In this document: one piece after another, positions 6,979 to 14,147 of the stretch | How the letters are laid out: each line of letters begins with the position of its first letter | Position numbering within the stretch: the first letter of the stretch is position 1 | Virus record (IMG/VR): IMGVR_UViG_3300028734_000023 | Location: 1-64,000 of that record | Strand: one strand, 5' to 3' | DNA length: 64,000 nt | Source of the DNA: a virus | Translations under genes and position numbers: made by a program | Notes under the pieces: generated by a model | What the model was told of the DNA's origin: nothing | What the model saw: the letters and a program-made list of their open reading frames with translations, nothing else | Database searches by the model: none

Positions 6979-7056
6979 GAGTTTGACGGGAGTGATGAGC
7001 TCCCCGTTTCGTCCTAGTCTCTTCAGAAACTGATGTTATACTCTCCTAGGCTGAGT
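6979..7056 (-). ncRNA. Hammerhead ribozyme B (type I)
   Basis: The clearest of the four copies. The minus strand has CTGAAGA, G-ACTAGGA-C and GAAA. A stable helix III (CGGGGAG with CTCCCG) is followed by the classic GTC cleavage triplet (cut after 6985) and AAACT, which pairs with AGTTT before the core. The 5' hairpin ACTC/GAGT exposes CCTAG, complementary to CTAGG in the helix II loop. Compared with copies A and D, both strands of this loop-loop pairing have changed together. Confidence 0.88.
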
Positions 7057-7151
7057 CATATTGTTCTTACATCACTGTAATACTAAATATAGTTGGGATA
7101 GAAATAATGATAATTAGAAAGAAATACAGACTGATGAGGAATGTATATTGT

Positions 7152-7316
7152 AAAAAAGACTCATGATAGGCTCCGGACTATTATGCACCGTATGCAACAC
7201 CGTCGGACGACGGTTAATCAAATCATAAGTCTTTTATGAAAGTAAACATAATTGAACCCGGGATATCTGTACCGTACTAAAAACCATCAGATCTAATGAT
7301 TTTTTCAATTATGTTT
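7152..7316 (-). ncRNA. Two-domain structured RNA ending in a terminator
   Basis: On the minus strand a 13-bp perfect stem (AAACATAATTGAA with its complement, 7304-7316 and 7244-7256) encloses about 47 bases. A second long stem follows (AAAGACTTATGAT with ATCATGAGTCTTT, one G-U pair, 7222-7234 and 7155-7167), which encloses a CCGTCG/CGACGG hairpin (7200-7213) and ends in TTTTTT. This could be the decorated 3' end of the 75-aa membrane gene's message or an independent small RNA. The long near-perfect stems exceed what a simple terminator needs. Confidence 0.6.
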
Positions 7317-7330
7317 ATGAGAGAGTATTG

Positions 7331-7558
7331 CTACTTTTTATGTTTATCTATAGTATTTATCATTTGATAAAACTTATAATAGATTATACCTATTGATGCA
7401 ACAAATAATACAAATGGCCAAAATAATGACATCATTCCATAACCCAATGCATAATCAGCAGGATCATCACATTCTAAAACATTTGGAAAGAACTTTGTGA
7501 AAAGCATAATAATGAATGGGAATAACGGAATTCCAATGAGATAAATTGTTATTATCAT
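7331..7558 (-). CDS. Membrane protein, 75 aa
   Basis: Two hydrophobic segments (residues 3-22 and 42-62) separated by an acidic loop (ECDDPADYALGYG), with a basic C-terminus (DKHKK). Trp is TGG. It lies between the HTH gene upstream and the structured RNA downstream. A short hairpin TCTCC/GGAGA occupies the 64-base gap before its start. Function unknown. Confidence 0.65.
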   Translation of the reverse strand: MIITIYLIGIPLFPFIIMLFTKFFPNVLECDDPADYALGYGMMSLFWPFVLFVASIGIIYYKFYQMINTIDKHKK

Positions 7559-7622
7559 AATTTAATAAGTTTAATAAATCTCCTAATCACCTTACGGCTT
7601 TCGGAGACTCAAAAGTGTGTGA

Positions 7623-7898
7623 TTAAATACCTAATTCTTTTAGTTTACGATAAACTGTTCGTTCACTTAATCCAAGTTTTTCAGCAATTACTTTATTTGT
7701 ATAATAACCTAGACTCTTAAGAATTATAATATTCTCAGATTCAGTTCTAACACCTGTAATTTCAAGCTTATTTATTGAACTAATTATTGTAAAACTTGAA
7801 AGATCAACAGCATTTGTAATAGCTAATAACTCTTTTACAGTTATATTAGATATAATCTCTAAAGTTTGTGATTTGAAATCAACCTTAATTTTTTCCAT
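7623..7898 (-). CDS. Small helix-turn-helix protein, 91 aa
   Basis: I start it at 7898 (MEKIKVDFKSQTLEI); the longer reading from 7952 overlaps the 32-aa gene. The C-terminal 35 residues contain a clear HTH of the LuxR/Fis type (NKVIAEKLGLSERTVYRKLK), preceded by a small alpha-beta domain. Probably a DNA-binding regulator. It overlaps the upstream gene by 14 bases and belongs to the transcript processed by hammerhead C. Confidence 0.7.
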   Translation of the reverse strand: MEKIKVDFKSQTLEIISNITVKELLAITNAVDLSSFTIISSINKLEITGVRTESENIIILKSLGYYTNKVIAEKLGLSERTVYRKLKELGI

Positions 7899-7983
7899 TA
7901 TTACCTGGTTTATAAGATTTATAAACTTTGTGTAATGTGTGACGTGCATCACTAGATGATGCTAAATATACAGTTTTATTCAT
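7885..7983 (-). CDS. Small protein, 32 aa, first gene after hammerhead C
   Basis: ATG at 7983, TAA at 7885. Starts MNKTVYLASSSDARHTLHKV, resembling the N-termini of the first genes behind hammerheads A and D. The start lies 22 bases downstream of the predicted cleavage site. Its 3' end overlaps the start of the HTH gene. Function unknown. Confidence 0.5.
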   Translation of the reverse strand: MNKTVYLASSSDARHTLHKVYKSYKPGNNGKN

Positions 7984-7998
7984 TGTGATATGTGTTTT

Positions 7999-8088
7999 GA
8001 GTTTTACGAGAGTTTTAGAGTTTCCTCTTATTCTCTCGTTTCGTCTAGATCTCATCGGAAACCAATGTTATACTCTCTCTAGCTGAGT
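7999..8088 (-). ncRNA. Hammerhead ribozyme C (type I)
   Basis: The minus strand has CCGATGA (one core change, U4 to C), G-ATCTAGA-C and GAAA. A long helix III (CGAGAG with CTCTCG around a 20-base loop) is followed by GTA as the cleavage triplet (cut after 8005) and AAACT pairing with GGTTT. The 5' hairpin ACTC/GAGT exposes CTAGA, complementary to TCTAG in the helix II loop. A TAATTTTG promoter-like box on the minus strand (8126-8133) lies about 40 bases upstream. The core change may reduce activity. Confidence 0.75.
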
Positions 8089-8157
8089 TGTATGTTATCA
8101 TTTTACAATGACTAATACCAACGTTCAAAATTACTTAAATGAATAATATATATTGTT

Positions 8158-8451
8158 TTATTTTTTAGAATTATGATTATAAACTTGTTGCATTTTCATA
8201 GCTTTATCAAGTTCTTTTTGAATAATTCCATAATATATTGGTTGAGTTGTAGTAAATATATATTTACCTCGTGATATATTTGTGATTAATTCACAAGATT
8301 TGAGAAGATTAAATATACTTGACGAATAAGGACATTTAGTTTCTTTTAAAATTTTTGTTAATTCAATTTTACTAAAAGAATCAATTTCTTTTGATATGAT
8401 ATTATTAACACATGATATAACTAATTTAGCATTTTCTTCAGATGTTTTCAT
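8158..8451 (-). CDS. Hypothetical protein, 97 aa, probable winged-helix
   Basis: I start it at 8451 (MKTSEENAKLVIS), preceded by the leader CAAACTCAAAAACATCATA shared with the ribozyme-led genes. The middle (IELTKILKETKCPYSSSIF, LLKSCELITNISRGKYIF) has the helix-helix-wing pattern of a winged-helix domain. DNA binding is an inference from this pattern only. Confidence 0.6.
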   Translation of the reverse strand: MKTSEENAKLVISCVNNIISKEIDSFSKIELTKILKETKCPYSSSIFNLLKSCELITNISRGKYIFTTTQPIYYGIIQKELDKAMKMQQVYNHNSKK

Positions 8452-8709
8452 TATGATGTTTTTGAGTTTGAGCATCGCGTAGGACCTAAACTTATACCAA
8501 TTGTATAAATCTATTGTAACTGAATTGTTACAATATGCACTCTGTTAATAATATTACATAATCAATCCAAATATGTTTTGTCATATGTAGGGTTTTCAAT
8601 GTAAAATTTGGTTGGAATGATTATTGGGATTATTTTTGGAGTGGTTGAGAGTCGTTGTCAGTGCTCGTTTACTCTCAATCAACCCAAATATTTTTTTAAA
8701 TAATCATCT
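8452..8709 (-). promoter_or_regulatory. Leader and intergenic region without a firm gene
   Basis: 258 bases. Next to the 97-aa gene the minus strand reads AGTTT..AAACTCAAAAA, as in the ribozyme leaders, but the bases between are only AGGTCCTACGCGATGCTC, without the hammerhead core; this may be a decayed copy. Further up, GAGAGT/ACTCTC with flanking GGTT/AACC can form a hairpin (about 8645-8685). With TGA read as Trp an open frame runs through 8556-8705 but has no start codon, so I do not call it. Confidence 0.35.
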
Positions 8710-8919
8710 CTATCTTAATACCACATTAGTTATGATATCATTTCGTGTTTGGATATAGCATTCTATGGGGAAAAATGGCTCATATTCTTCTAATCTCATC
8801 TTGTATGGATATACTTTATGTTCATGTCCAAAGACATCTTCGAACTTATTGCATGATATCCAAGTGCCTTTCATACATTTCCATGTGCTCACAATTATAC
8901 TCAATATTTGGTAATACAT
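8710..8919 (-). CDS. Hypothetical protein, 69 aa
   Basis: A longer reading exists from 8979, but its first codons come from the terminator hairpin at 8961-8994, so I place the start at 8919 (MYYQILSIIVSTWKC). A start at the later ATG (MKGTWISC) is also possible. It is polar after residue 15, with three Trp/Cys-containing turns, and ends TAG. Function unknown. Confidence 0.5.
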   Translation of the reverse strand: MYYQILSIIVSTWKCMKGTWISCNKFEDVFGHEHKVYPYKMRLEEYEPFFPIECYIQTRNDIITNVVLR

Positions 8920-8960
8920 AATTATACTAAGTTGAATACTATAATATATAATTACGTAGT

Positions 8961-8994
8961 AAAAAAAAGAGAAGTACAAAAATGTACTTCTCTT
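8961..8994 (-). terminator. Rho-independent terminator of the 165-aa gene
   Basis: A 12-bp perfect stem AAGAGAAGTACA/TGTACTTCTCTT with a 4-base loop, followed on the minus strand by eight T. It lies 17 bases after the stop of the 165-aa gene. Confidence 0.9.
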
Positions 8995-9011
8995 ATAACA
9001 TTGTTAAAATG

Positions 9012-9509
9012 TTATTTCTTTTTGGCTGGTTTAGCCGTATCAACTGTAACATCCTCAGTATCAACTGATTCGTTAACAAGTTCAAAGATAGGCATATTTT
9101 TTGCAACCTCTTTGATTTCTTTACCCTCGGCGATTTCGTCAGCAGTACGGAAAGCATTAACAGTTACAGTTTCGTGGTCTACAACTTTGATAGTTTTACC
9201 TAACAAGTCCTTAACACTCAAATTTAAACCGTTGTCAATCACGGCACGTTTTGATTGTTCGCCACTTGTGAAATAAATTCCCATTAACGTATTAGCACCA
9301 ACCACGGCAACTGAACCGTTAACAAGTGCAGAGATACCGAGCCACGGTTTTCCACCCTGTGAAATAGCTTCCATTTCAACAACGGCGTCCAATTCAATTA
9401 CAGTATCTTTCGCATAAGTATCGCCACCAATTGAGGCAAAACGAGCAGGAATTTCTGAGGTTGTTAAAATACGTTTACAACCTGGAATTTGTCTTTTTTC
9501 AATATTCAT
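9012..9509 (-). CDS. Conserved-looking phage protein of unknown function, 165 aa
   Basis: The base composition is clearly richer in G+C than the neighbours (codons such as GCC, GGC, ACC are common), which marks strong expression or different ancestry. The body looks beta-rich (residues 30-130) and the C-terminus is acidic then basic (ESVDTEDVTVDTAKPAKKK), reminiscent of the tails of single-stranded DNA binding proteins, but no OB-fold motif is certain. It is a single-gene transcript with its own terminator, beside the putative origin. An ssDNA-binding role is only a guess. Confidence 0.7.
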   Translation of the reverse strand: MNIEKRQIPGCKRILTTSEIPARFASIGGDTYAKDTVIELDAVVEMEAISQGGKPWLGISALVNGSVAVVGANTLMGIYFTSGEQSKRAVIDNGLNLSVKDLLGKTIKVVDHETVTVNAFRTADEIAEGKEIKEVAKNMPIFELVNESVDTEDVTVDTAKPAKKK

Positions 9510-9579
9510 AATGATAGAGTTTTGTTTGTTAGTAGTTTACTTTCCATTCAAGACCTGCTGGGGGTAGAAGAGATGACTG

Positions 9580-10044
9580 TCCACCCACTCGATTCATAAA
9601 AATAAAAAAATTTTTTCAAAAAAAATTATTCAGAACTTCCTAAAAATTATTTTCAATACTTTTTATATCTTCTACCTTTTAATAAAATTAATTTTACTAC
9701 GCGCGCGTTCGTATATATAGTAAACTTTTGCGTTTGATACAACAAATTTTGCGTATCAATATGTAAAGTTTTACGGACAGCCACATTAAGTATAGAATTA
9801 TTAAGTATATATTAAGTATATGGAAACCTTGTAATTCACTGTGTCACAATAACTTAACCGTTTTCATACAAACTCGAGCGTATCATTTGAAAATTCCGAC
9901 GTATCATTTGAGATTTTTTGCGTATCATTTGGAGTTATCTTATTGACTATTAACCGATTACAAATGATATGCTCGAAGTAATTGTATATCAGTGACTTAA
10001 CATTTTTTAACTATGTGTATAGTATTTTTGTCACACAAATTTCT
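9580..10044. other. Putative replication origin / control region
   Basis: A gene-free stretch between the divergent 165-aa gene and the Rep-like gene. It holds a long A/T run (9599-9632), a CG-alternating patch (GCGCGCG near 9703), three copies of ATTAAGTATA (9785, 9800, 9811), and iterons at 9879-9969. Half-iterons occur at 9732-9740 and 9752-9760. Iterons plus an AT-rich stretch next to an initiator-like gene are the classical plan of theta-replication origins; the function is inferred. Confidence 0.55.
9879..9969. repeat. Iterons CGTATCATTTG with 21-bp period
   Basis: Three direct copies of CGTATCATTTG start at 9879, 9900 and 9921, exactly two helical turns apart, so a protein would bind the same DNA face each time. 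An inverted copy with one mismatch (CAAATGATATG) is at 9961-9971. A further GTATCAAAT overlaps the promoter of the Rep-like gene (10053-10061), suggesting self-repression. Confidence 0.85.
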
Positions 10045-10052
10045 TATCTTTG
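10027..10052 (+). promoter_or_regulatory. Bacteroidota-type promoter of the Rep-like gene
   Basis: TATCTTTG at 10045-10052 matches the TAnnTTTG -7 box, with TTTG about 19 bases upstream as a -33 element. The start codon follows at 10071. A half-iteron lies just downstream. Confidence 0.7.
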
Positions 10053-10070
10053 TGTATCAAATTTAATACG

Positions 10071-10844
10071 ATGAGTGAAGAAAAAGAAAAGAAAACAAAT
10101 AGACACGTCCAAGTGCCAAACTCTGTCGCTAACAATGTAGACAGTGATAAGAAATCTAAATACAAAAAGCACTATACTGATGTCTTAGTTTATGGTTTTC
10201 TTCGAAAAAATATGGACGGAAAAACAATGGTGGCATTTATATCCTTAAAAATTATAGCAGACTCGATTGACATGTCGGTCGGTGGTGTATCAGCTGCAAT
10301 TAAAAGATTAGAAGAAGCAGGAGATGTAACAAAAATTAAAATGGAAGGTGGACGAAATCAAAATGGATATAAATTTAATCCACATTCCGACAAGTTTGAA
10401 ATGTATGATTTAAGTTTCCTCGAAAATAAAGAACTTAATAGTTTACAGAAATCATATTATATGATTATGCAACCTTATTTATATATTGATAAAGAAACTG
10501 GAATAGGTAAAACTACTTATAGTGATATTGAAATTTCAGAAATAACAGGTATATCTAAAACAGTAGCACAAGAACGTAGACGAGAATTAGAATCACTTGG
10601 TTTTATAAACAGAAGAACAACTACAGATATGGAAGGTAACTCTTGTGAAGCACTTGAATTTAATCTTCCTAAGTTTGGACAATTTGTTATGTGTAAAATT
10701 AAAGAACACGATGTTGCAATAACTGATTTAAATATAAAAGTAAATCAATTAGAACAAGAACTAAATCATCTAAGAAAACAAATGAAACTTAAAGGAGAAT
10801 ATACTCCTTACGAAGAAAACACTAATAACGAAATAACATTATAA
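10071..10844 (+). CDS. Rep-like DNA-binding protein with two winged-helix domains
   Basis: 257 aa. The start at ATG 10071 is chosen over the GTG at 10050, which lies inside the promoter. Domain 1 (about residues 30-105) has a helix-turn-helix (IADSIDMSVGGVSAAIKRLE) with a wing. Domain 2 (about 125-205) has another (ISEITGISKTVAQERRRELE). The C-terminus is a coiled coil (KVNQLEQELNHLRKQ). Tandem winged helices next to iterons are the architecture of plasmid Rep initiators of the RepA/RepB type. A repressor of the divergent operon is the main alternative. Confidence 0.7.
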   Translation: MSEEKEKKTNRHVQVPNSVANNVDSDKKSKYKKHYTDVLVYGFLRKNMDGKTMVAFISLKIIADSIDMSVGGVSAAIKRLEEAGDVTKIKMEGGRNQNGYKFNPHSDKFEMYDLSFLENKELNSLQKSYYMIMQPYLYIDKETGIGKTTYSDIEISEITGISKTVAQERRRELESLGFINRRTTTDMEGNSCEALEFNLPKFGQFVMCKIKEHDVAITDLNIKVNQLEQELNHLRKQMKLKGEYTPYEENTNNEITL

Positions 10845-11155
10845 TGTCTGGAAAAGAATTAACAATAGAAATAATAAATAAATTAAATAATATTCAAACT
10901 AAATATAATCCAACTAATTATAAATTTGAATTGAAAGAATATAATGATACAGATAAAAAGCAAATATATGCAAAAATAGTTCATTATAATCACGATGAAG
11001 AAATCATTGTTGTAAATGCATTAATATATTATAAAGAGTATGATGATACTGTACATAAACTTTTATATGAGGAATTAAATTCAAGTTTATTTAATAAATT
11101 ATTATTTACAAATATATTTAAAAATACTATAGCAACTATAGATTTATTAAAATAA
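10844..11155 (+). CDS. Hypothetical protein, 103 aa
   Basis: Start overlaps the stop of the Rep-like gene (TAATG), so translation is coupled. The protein is small, Lys/Asn/Tyr-rich and soluble, with strand-like segments in the middle (YAKIVHYNHDEEIIVVNAL). No Trp. Family not recognised. Confidence 0.7.
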   Translation: MSGKELTIEIINKLNNIQTKYNPTNYKFELKEYNDTDKKQIYAKIVHYNHDEEIIVVNALIYYKEYDDTVHKLLYEELNSSLFNKLLFTNIFKNTIATIDLLK

Positions 11156-11527
11156 ATGGAAGTAATACAACACTTCGTTCGTAATGACGACCATGATGAA
11201 TTATACATTATGGAAATTGAAGGGAAAGCTTATGCTAGGATGTATTGATTCCATGATGATCCAAAATCAGTTTACTTAAACTCTTTAAGTGTTGAGAATA
11301 ACGAAAGAGAACAAGGACTTGGAACTAAAATGCAGGAACTAAGAGAGAAAATAGGAATAGAACTCGGAGCTACACAATCCTTTTTATGAGTTAAACGGGA
11401 TAGTTGAATGTATGAATGATATACCCGAAGAGGTTATAACGATTTCTCAGATTACACAGATGATGATAGTATGATATGAATGATTAAAATGTTAAATGAT
11501 AACAATACTAAATACAAAGAAGACTAA
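11156..11527 (+). CDS. GNAT-like acetyltransferase, visible only with TGA as Trp
   Basis: 123 aa, interrupted by five TGA codons in the standard code and with no TGG at all. With TGA = Trp it reads as a small GNAT fold: strand (ELYIMEIEGKAYARMYW), then LNSLSVENNEREQGLGTKM, which matches the acetyl-CoA binding motif (R/QxxGxG/A), then a helix and WMYEWYTRRGYND, the usual GNAT C-terminal element. Substrate unknown. It directly follows the stop of the upstream gene. Confidence 0.75.
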
Positions 11528-11675
11528 ATCTACAATAACATTATTTCTATCTAATTATCAAGAAATAATAATTACAAGATCAACTCCAGAGAATGATGAA
11601 TATTATATAAATAAATGGACTAATTTTTACAAAGAATATGGACAAACAATTAAAGAGAACTCTCAAGAAGCTTAA
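11496..11675 (+). CDS. Hypothetical protein, 59 aa
   Basis: ATG at 11496, TAA ending 11675, overlapping the GNAT-like gene by 32 bases and the next gene by 38 bases. Soluble, with a strand-like N-terminus and the segment YYINKWTNFYKEYG (Trp TGG). Nested overlaps are common among early phage genes, but conservation is untested. Confidence 0.5.
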   Translation: MITILNTKKTKSTITLFLSNYQEIIITRSTPENDEYYINKWTNFYKEYGQTIKENSQEA

Positions 11676-11793
11676 CAATTATAAGATTAGATTACTTATC
11701 GAATTAGAATGTGATCCAGATCTTAATGTTAACGATGCATTACGTAAACTAAATAAAGTAGACAAACTAATAAATAAATTAAATGGAGAATAA
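11638..11793 (+). CDS. Hypothetical basic protein, 51 aa
   Basis: ATG at 11638, TAA ending 11793. Helical and Lys/Leu-rich (MDKQLKRTLKKLNNYKIRLL), coiled-coil-like. It overlaps both neighbours, as does the next gene. Function unknown. Confidence 0.5.
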   Translation: MDKQLKRTLKKLNNYKIRLLIELECDPDLNVNDALRKLNKVDKLINKLNGE

Positions 11794-12004
11794 CTTAGAC
11801 AAAGCAACAGTACAACACTATAATAAACTAACAGTAGAAGATGTAGAAAAAGTTCTAGCTTCTATGCCAGATAATCCATTCGACTATCCTAAGTATTTGG
11901 GAGAAGGAATCTATGAAATATCCAAAGGATGTTTCACAGGACAAAGAGGAATGGAAGAATTTAATAAATCACTAACAGACCACATAAAACAATGGCACTT
12001 ATAA
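11783..12004 (+). CDS. Hypothetical protein, 73 aa
   Basis: Acidic soluble protein with VEDVEKVLASMPDNPFDYP and GMEEFNKSLTDHIKQWHL. It overlaps the 51-aa gene by 11 bases and the next gene by 13. Not recognised; typical of the early small-gene run. Confidence 0.65.
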   Translation: MENNLDKATVQHYNKLTVEDVEKVLASMPDNPFDYPKYLGEGIYEISKGCFTGQRGMEEFNKSLTDHIKQWHL

Positions 12005-12255
12005 AAGAAGATCTAACAGCAGAGGTTAGACTATATGAACTAACAGATGATATACTAGATAAAATATATAATATTGATTGTATACTTTCTAAAGTTAGAT
12101 CAGAAATGACAAGACTATCAGAAGCAAGTCTTATTGATTTAGACTTATCTACAAAAGATGTAAACAAACTATATAAATTTAAACAAGTAACAGATAGTTT
12201 ATATGCAGCACTCCAAGAACTTCGAGGAGAAATAGAAGAATTTAATAATGAATAA
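11992..12255 (+). CDS. Hypothetical helical protein, 87 aa
   Basis: Almost entirely helical and acidic, with heptad-like Leu/Ile spacing over residues 15-80, so a coiled-coil dimer is plausible. It overlaps both neighbouring genes by 8-13 bases. No family recognised. Confidence 0.7.
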   Translation: MALIKEDLTAEVRLYELTDDILDKIYNIDCILSKVRSEMTRLSEASLIDLDLSTKDVNKLYKFKQVTDSLYAALQELRGEIEEFNNE

Positions 12256-12685
12256 TAAATATTATACACCAAAAGTAGAAGAATTTCATGTAGGATTTGA
12301 ATACGAAGAATTTATAAATTTTGATATGTTACTTATTAGATCAATAGATCATGAAGATGATATTATATGGATTAAAACACATCTTGATGTAAATATGACT
12401 TTTGAATTTATGGAGATTCCATTTAAAATAATGAGAGATTGTATAAGAGTTAAATACTTAGATAAAGAAGATATAGAAGATTTAGGGTTTAAATTTCATG
12501 AACATTTATACGGAGCATCTCAATATTTTTATAAAGATATAAAATTACATGATAGAGGATTTGGATTAAGTATATATTCATCTAAACATATAATAGATGC
12601 ATCACAAGATGAATGTTTATTTAATGGACTAATTAAAAATAAATCGGAACTAAAAGTATTACTTAAACAATTAAATATTTCTTAA
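12248..12685 (+). CDS. Hypothetical protein, 145 aa
   Basis: Acidic alpha-beta protein starting MNNKYYTPKVEEFHVGFEYE, with several aromatic-rich strands. I have the impression that phages encode short proteins of this type with a FHVGFEYE-like N-terminus, but I cannot name a family or function. It overlaps the upstream gene by 8 bases. Trp is TGG. Confidence 0.7.
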   Translation: MNNKYYTPKVEEFHVGFEYEEFINFDMLLIRSIDHEDDIIWIKTHLDVNMTFEFMEIPFKIMRDCIRVKYLDKEDIEDLGFKFHEHLYGASQYFYKDIKLHDRGFGLSIYSSKHIIDASQDECLFNGLIKNKSELKVLLKQLNIS

Positions 12686-12787
12686 ATGCAAAACGATCTT
12701 AAAAACTTTTACGACAACTGGTACTTCTACCAAGAATATAAAGATAAACCGCACTACCCTGGTGCACACACAATTATATATAAATAA
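12686..12787 (+). CDS. Hypothetical miniprotein, 33 aa
   Basis: ATG immediately after the stop of the 145-aa gene, TAA ending 12787, three bases before the next ATG. Polar and aromatic-rich (NFYDNWYFYQEYK), with an in-frame TGG. The exact fit between neighbours is the support. Confidence 0.5.
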   Translation: MQNDLKNFYDNWYFYQEYKDKPHYPGAHTIIYK

Positions 12788-12790
12788 ACT

Positions 12791-13156
12791 ATGGAAATAA
12801 TTTCTTATCAAAACTACACAACAGTTGCACGATTAAATTCGATACTAAAAGAAGTTGGTATTAATGATAGATTCTTACTAGAACCTATTGAAACACTAAA
12901 CGAACTTGGTGTAAAAATTACAATCCCATCATTAATCACAAACAAAGCTCCTTATTCTATTGAGATTAAGTTAGATTATAAACAAAATAGTTTAACCGTT
13001 TCACAAATAATAGGGTCTATAAACAAAGATTTATCCGACTTACTTAGATCTATTAAACCATCACTTACTAGTTTACTAACTCTACAAAAAGCAATAAATG
13101 GTATAGTAACTATAACAGACATTAACATTACAAACGAAAACTTTAATGCAAACTAA
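12791..13156 (+). CDS. Hypothetical protein, 121 aa
   Basis: Soluble alpha-beta protein with KVGI-type helices and several strands, ending NENFNAN and overlapping the next gene by 11 bases. No Trp and no recognised motif. Confidence 0.7.
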   Translation: MEIISYQNYTTVARLNSILKEVGINDRFLLEPIETLNELGVKITIPSLITNKAPYSIEIKLDYKQNSLTVSQIIGSINKDLSDLLRSIKPSLTSLLTLQKAINGIVTITDINITNENFNAN

Positions 13157-13607
13157 ACTTAAACTAATTACATTATACGCAGTACTTAAAGAAGCTTCTA
13201 AAATTGGAGGAGCAAAATTCAGATATGCAGTTCTTAAGAATTTAAAAAGTATTGATAGTGAAATCGAATCACTTAAAACAATTGAGAAAGATATTGAAGA
13301 AATTATTAAAGATTTCAATGAAGCTAAAAATATTATCATTATGGAACACGGAACTCCAGATGAAAAAGGTATACACGTAGTTAAACCAGGTGACGAGAAC
13401 TTTGAACTAGTTAATAAGAAAATTAAAGATCTAGTTAAAACTCATGAAACTTCTCTAGATCTTTATAGACTTAAACGAGAAGAGTATGAAAAACTTTTAA
13501 AAGAAGATGCTGAATTTGATTTTAATTTATTTGAAATCAATATTGATAATATTCCAGATGAGTTAAAAGATCTAGAAATCTTAATGGACTTCGAGATAGT
13601 AAAATAA
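13146..13607 (+). CDS. Coiled-coil protein, 153 aa
   Basis: Charged helical protein with a probable coiled coil across residues 30-65 (ESLKTIEKDIEEIIKDFNEA) and a second helix near 100-125. The C-terminus is acidic. It is the last gene before a palindrome and promoter at 13627-13688, so it likely ends the early operon. Function unknown. Confidence 0.7.
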   Translation: MQTKLKLITLYAVLKEASKIGGAKFRYAVLKNLKSIDSEIESLKTIEKDIEEIIKDFNEAKNIIIMEHGTPDEKGIHVVKPGDENFELVNKKIKDLVKTHETSLDLYRLKREEYEKLLKEDAEFDFNLFEINIDNIPDELKDLEILMDFEIVK

Positions 13608-13626
13608 TAAACATAAAATTACATAT

Positions 13627-13681
13627 ACTGCTAATTTTCAATAATATTTATATTATAGATTTTTATTGAATTTTTAGCAGT
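13627..13681. promoter_or_regulatory. Long palindrome at the end of the early operon
   Basis: Near-perfect inverted repeat: ACTGCTAA (13627-13634) with TTAGCAGT (13674-13681), continuing inward with TTTTCAATAA and TTATTGAA. It could act as a bidirectional terminator or as an operator, since its right arm runs into the -7 box at 13681-13688. Confidence 0.65.
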
Positions 13682-13688
13682 ATCTTTG
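13681..13688 (+). promoter_or_regulatory. Promoter -7 box TATCTTTG
   Basis: An exact TAnnTTTG match, 25 bases before the start of the 142-aa gene that precedes the suppressor tRNA. It would drive that gene and probably the tRNA. Confidence 0.65.
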
Positions 13689-13712
13689 TAGTATAGAAAA
13701 TGAGAATGATAT

Positions 13713-14141
13713 ATGGAAGAAATACTAAAGAAATTTAATTACAAACCCACAGAAGAAAATACTTGGGTTAAAGGTGAATGGACTGTTAGATTTGATGATG
13801 AACTCGTCGAAGTTTTTAACGATCCTAATAAAAGTGCAGGCGAATATTATAGTTCACCAATTGCAACAGTAGATTTAGAATTAATATTAATGGAAGTTGA
13901 TAGGAAAAATCGCTGACCAATCGTTACTATGGTTACTGATATGATTACCGATGTAAATGCAGAATCAGAAAATGCAACTGGAAATACTTATATAATGTTT
14001 ACTCCTCATAGAGTATGGTTAAAAGATTGGTTAAGGTTATGGGGTCAAGAAGAAAATGGAAGTTATTCTATTACAGGTAACAATATCTTTGTTGTTGATT
14101 CAACACTAAGTAAAGTAATAGATATTACAAAACTAATATAA
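13713..14141 (+). CDS. Hypothetical protein, 142 aa, with an in-frame TGA at codon 68
   Basis: With TGA = Trp one frame runs from 13713 to TAA at 14141. In the standard code it would stop after 67 residues, with a second ATG 12 bases on. Both halves carry TGG tryptophans (five in all) besides the single TGA. The N-half resembles small phage proteins with a GEWTVRFDDELVEVF strand pattern. The gene directly precedes the UCA tRNA, so its readthrough could report on suppressor activity (inference). Two separate genes cannot be fully excluded. Confidence 0.6.
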
Positions 14142-14147
14142 AAGTTA

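Noticed and set aside
8556-8705. Recoded open frame on the minus strand with WLFKKIFG-like start
   Set aside because: No start codon is available after the upstream TAG, so it is not called.
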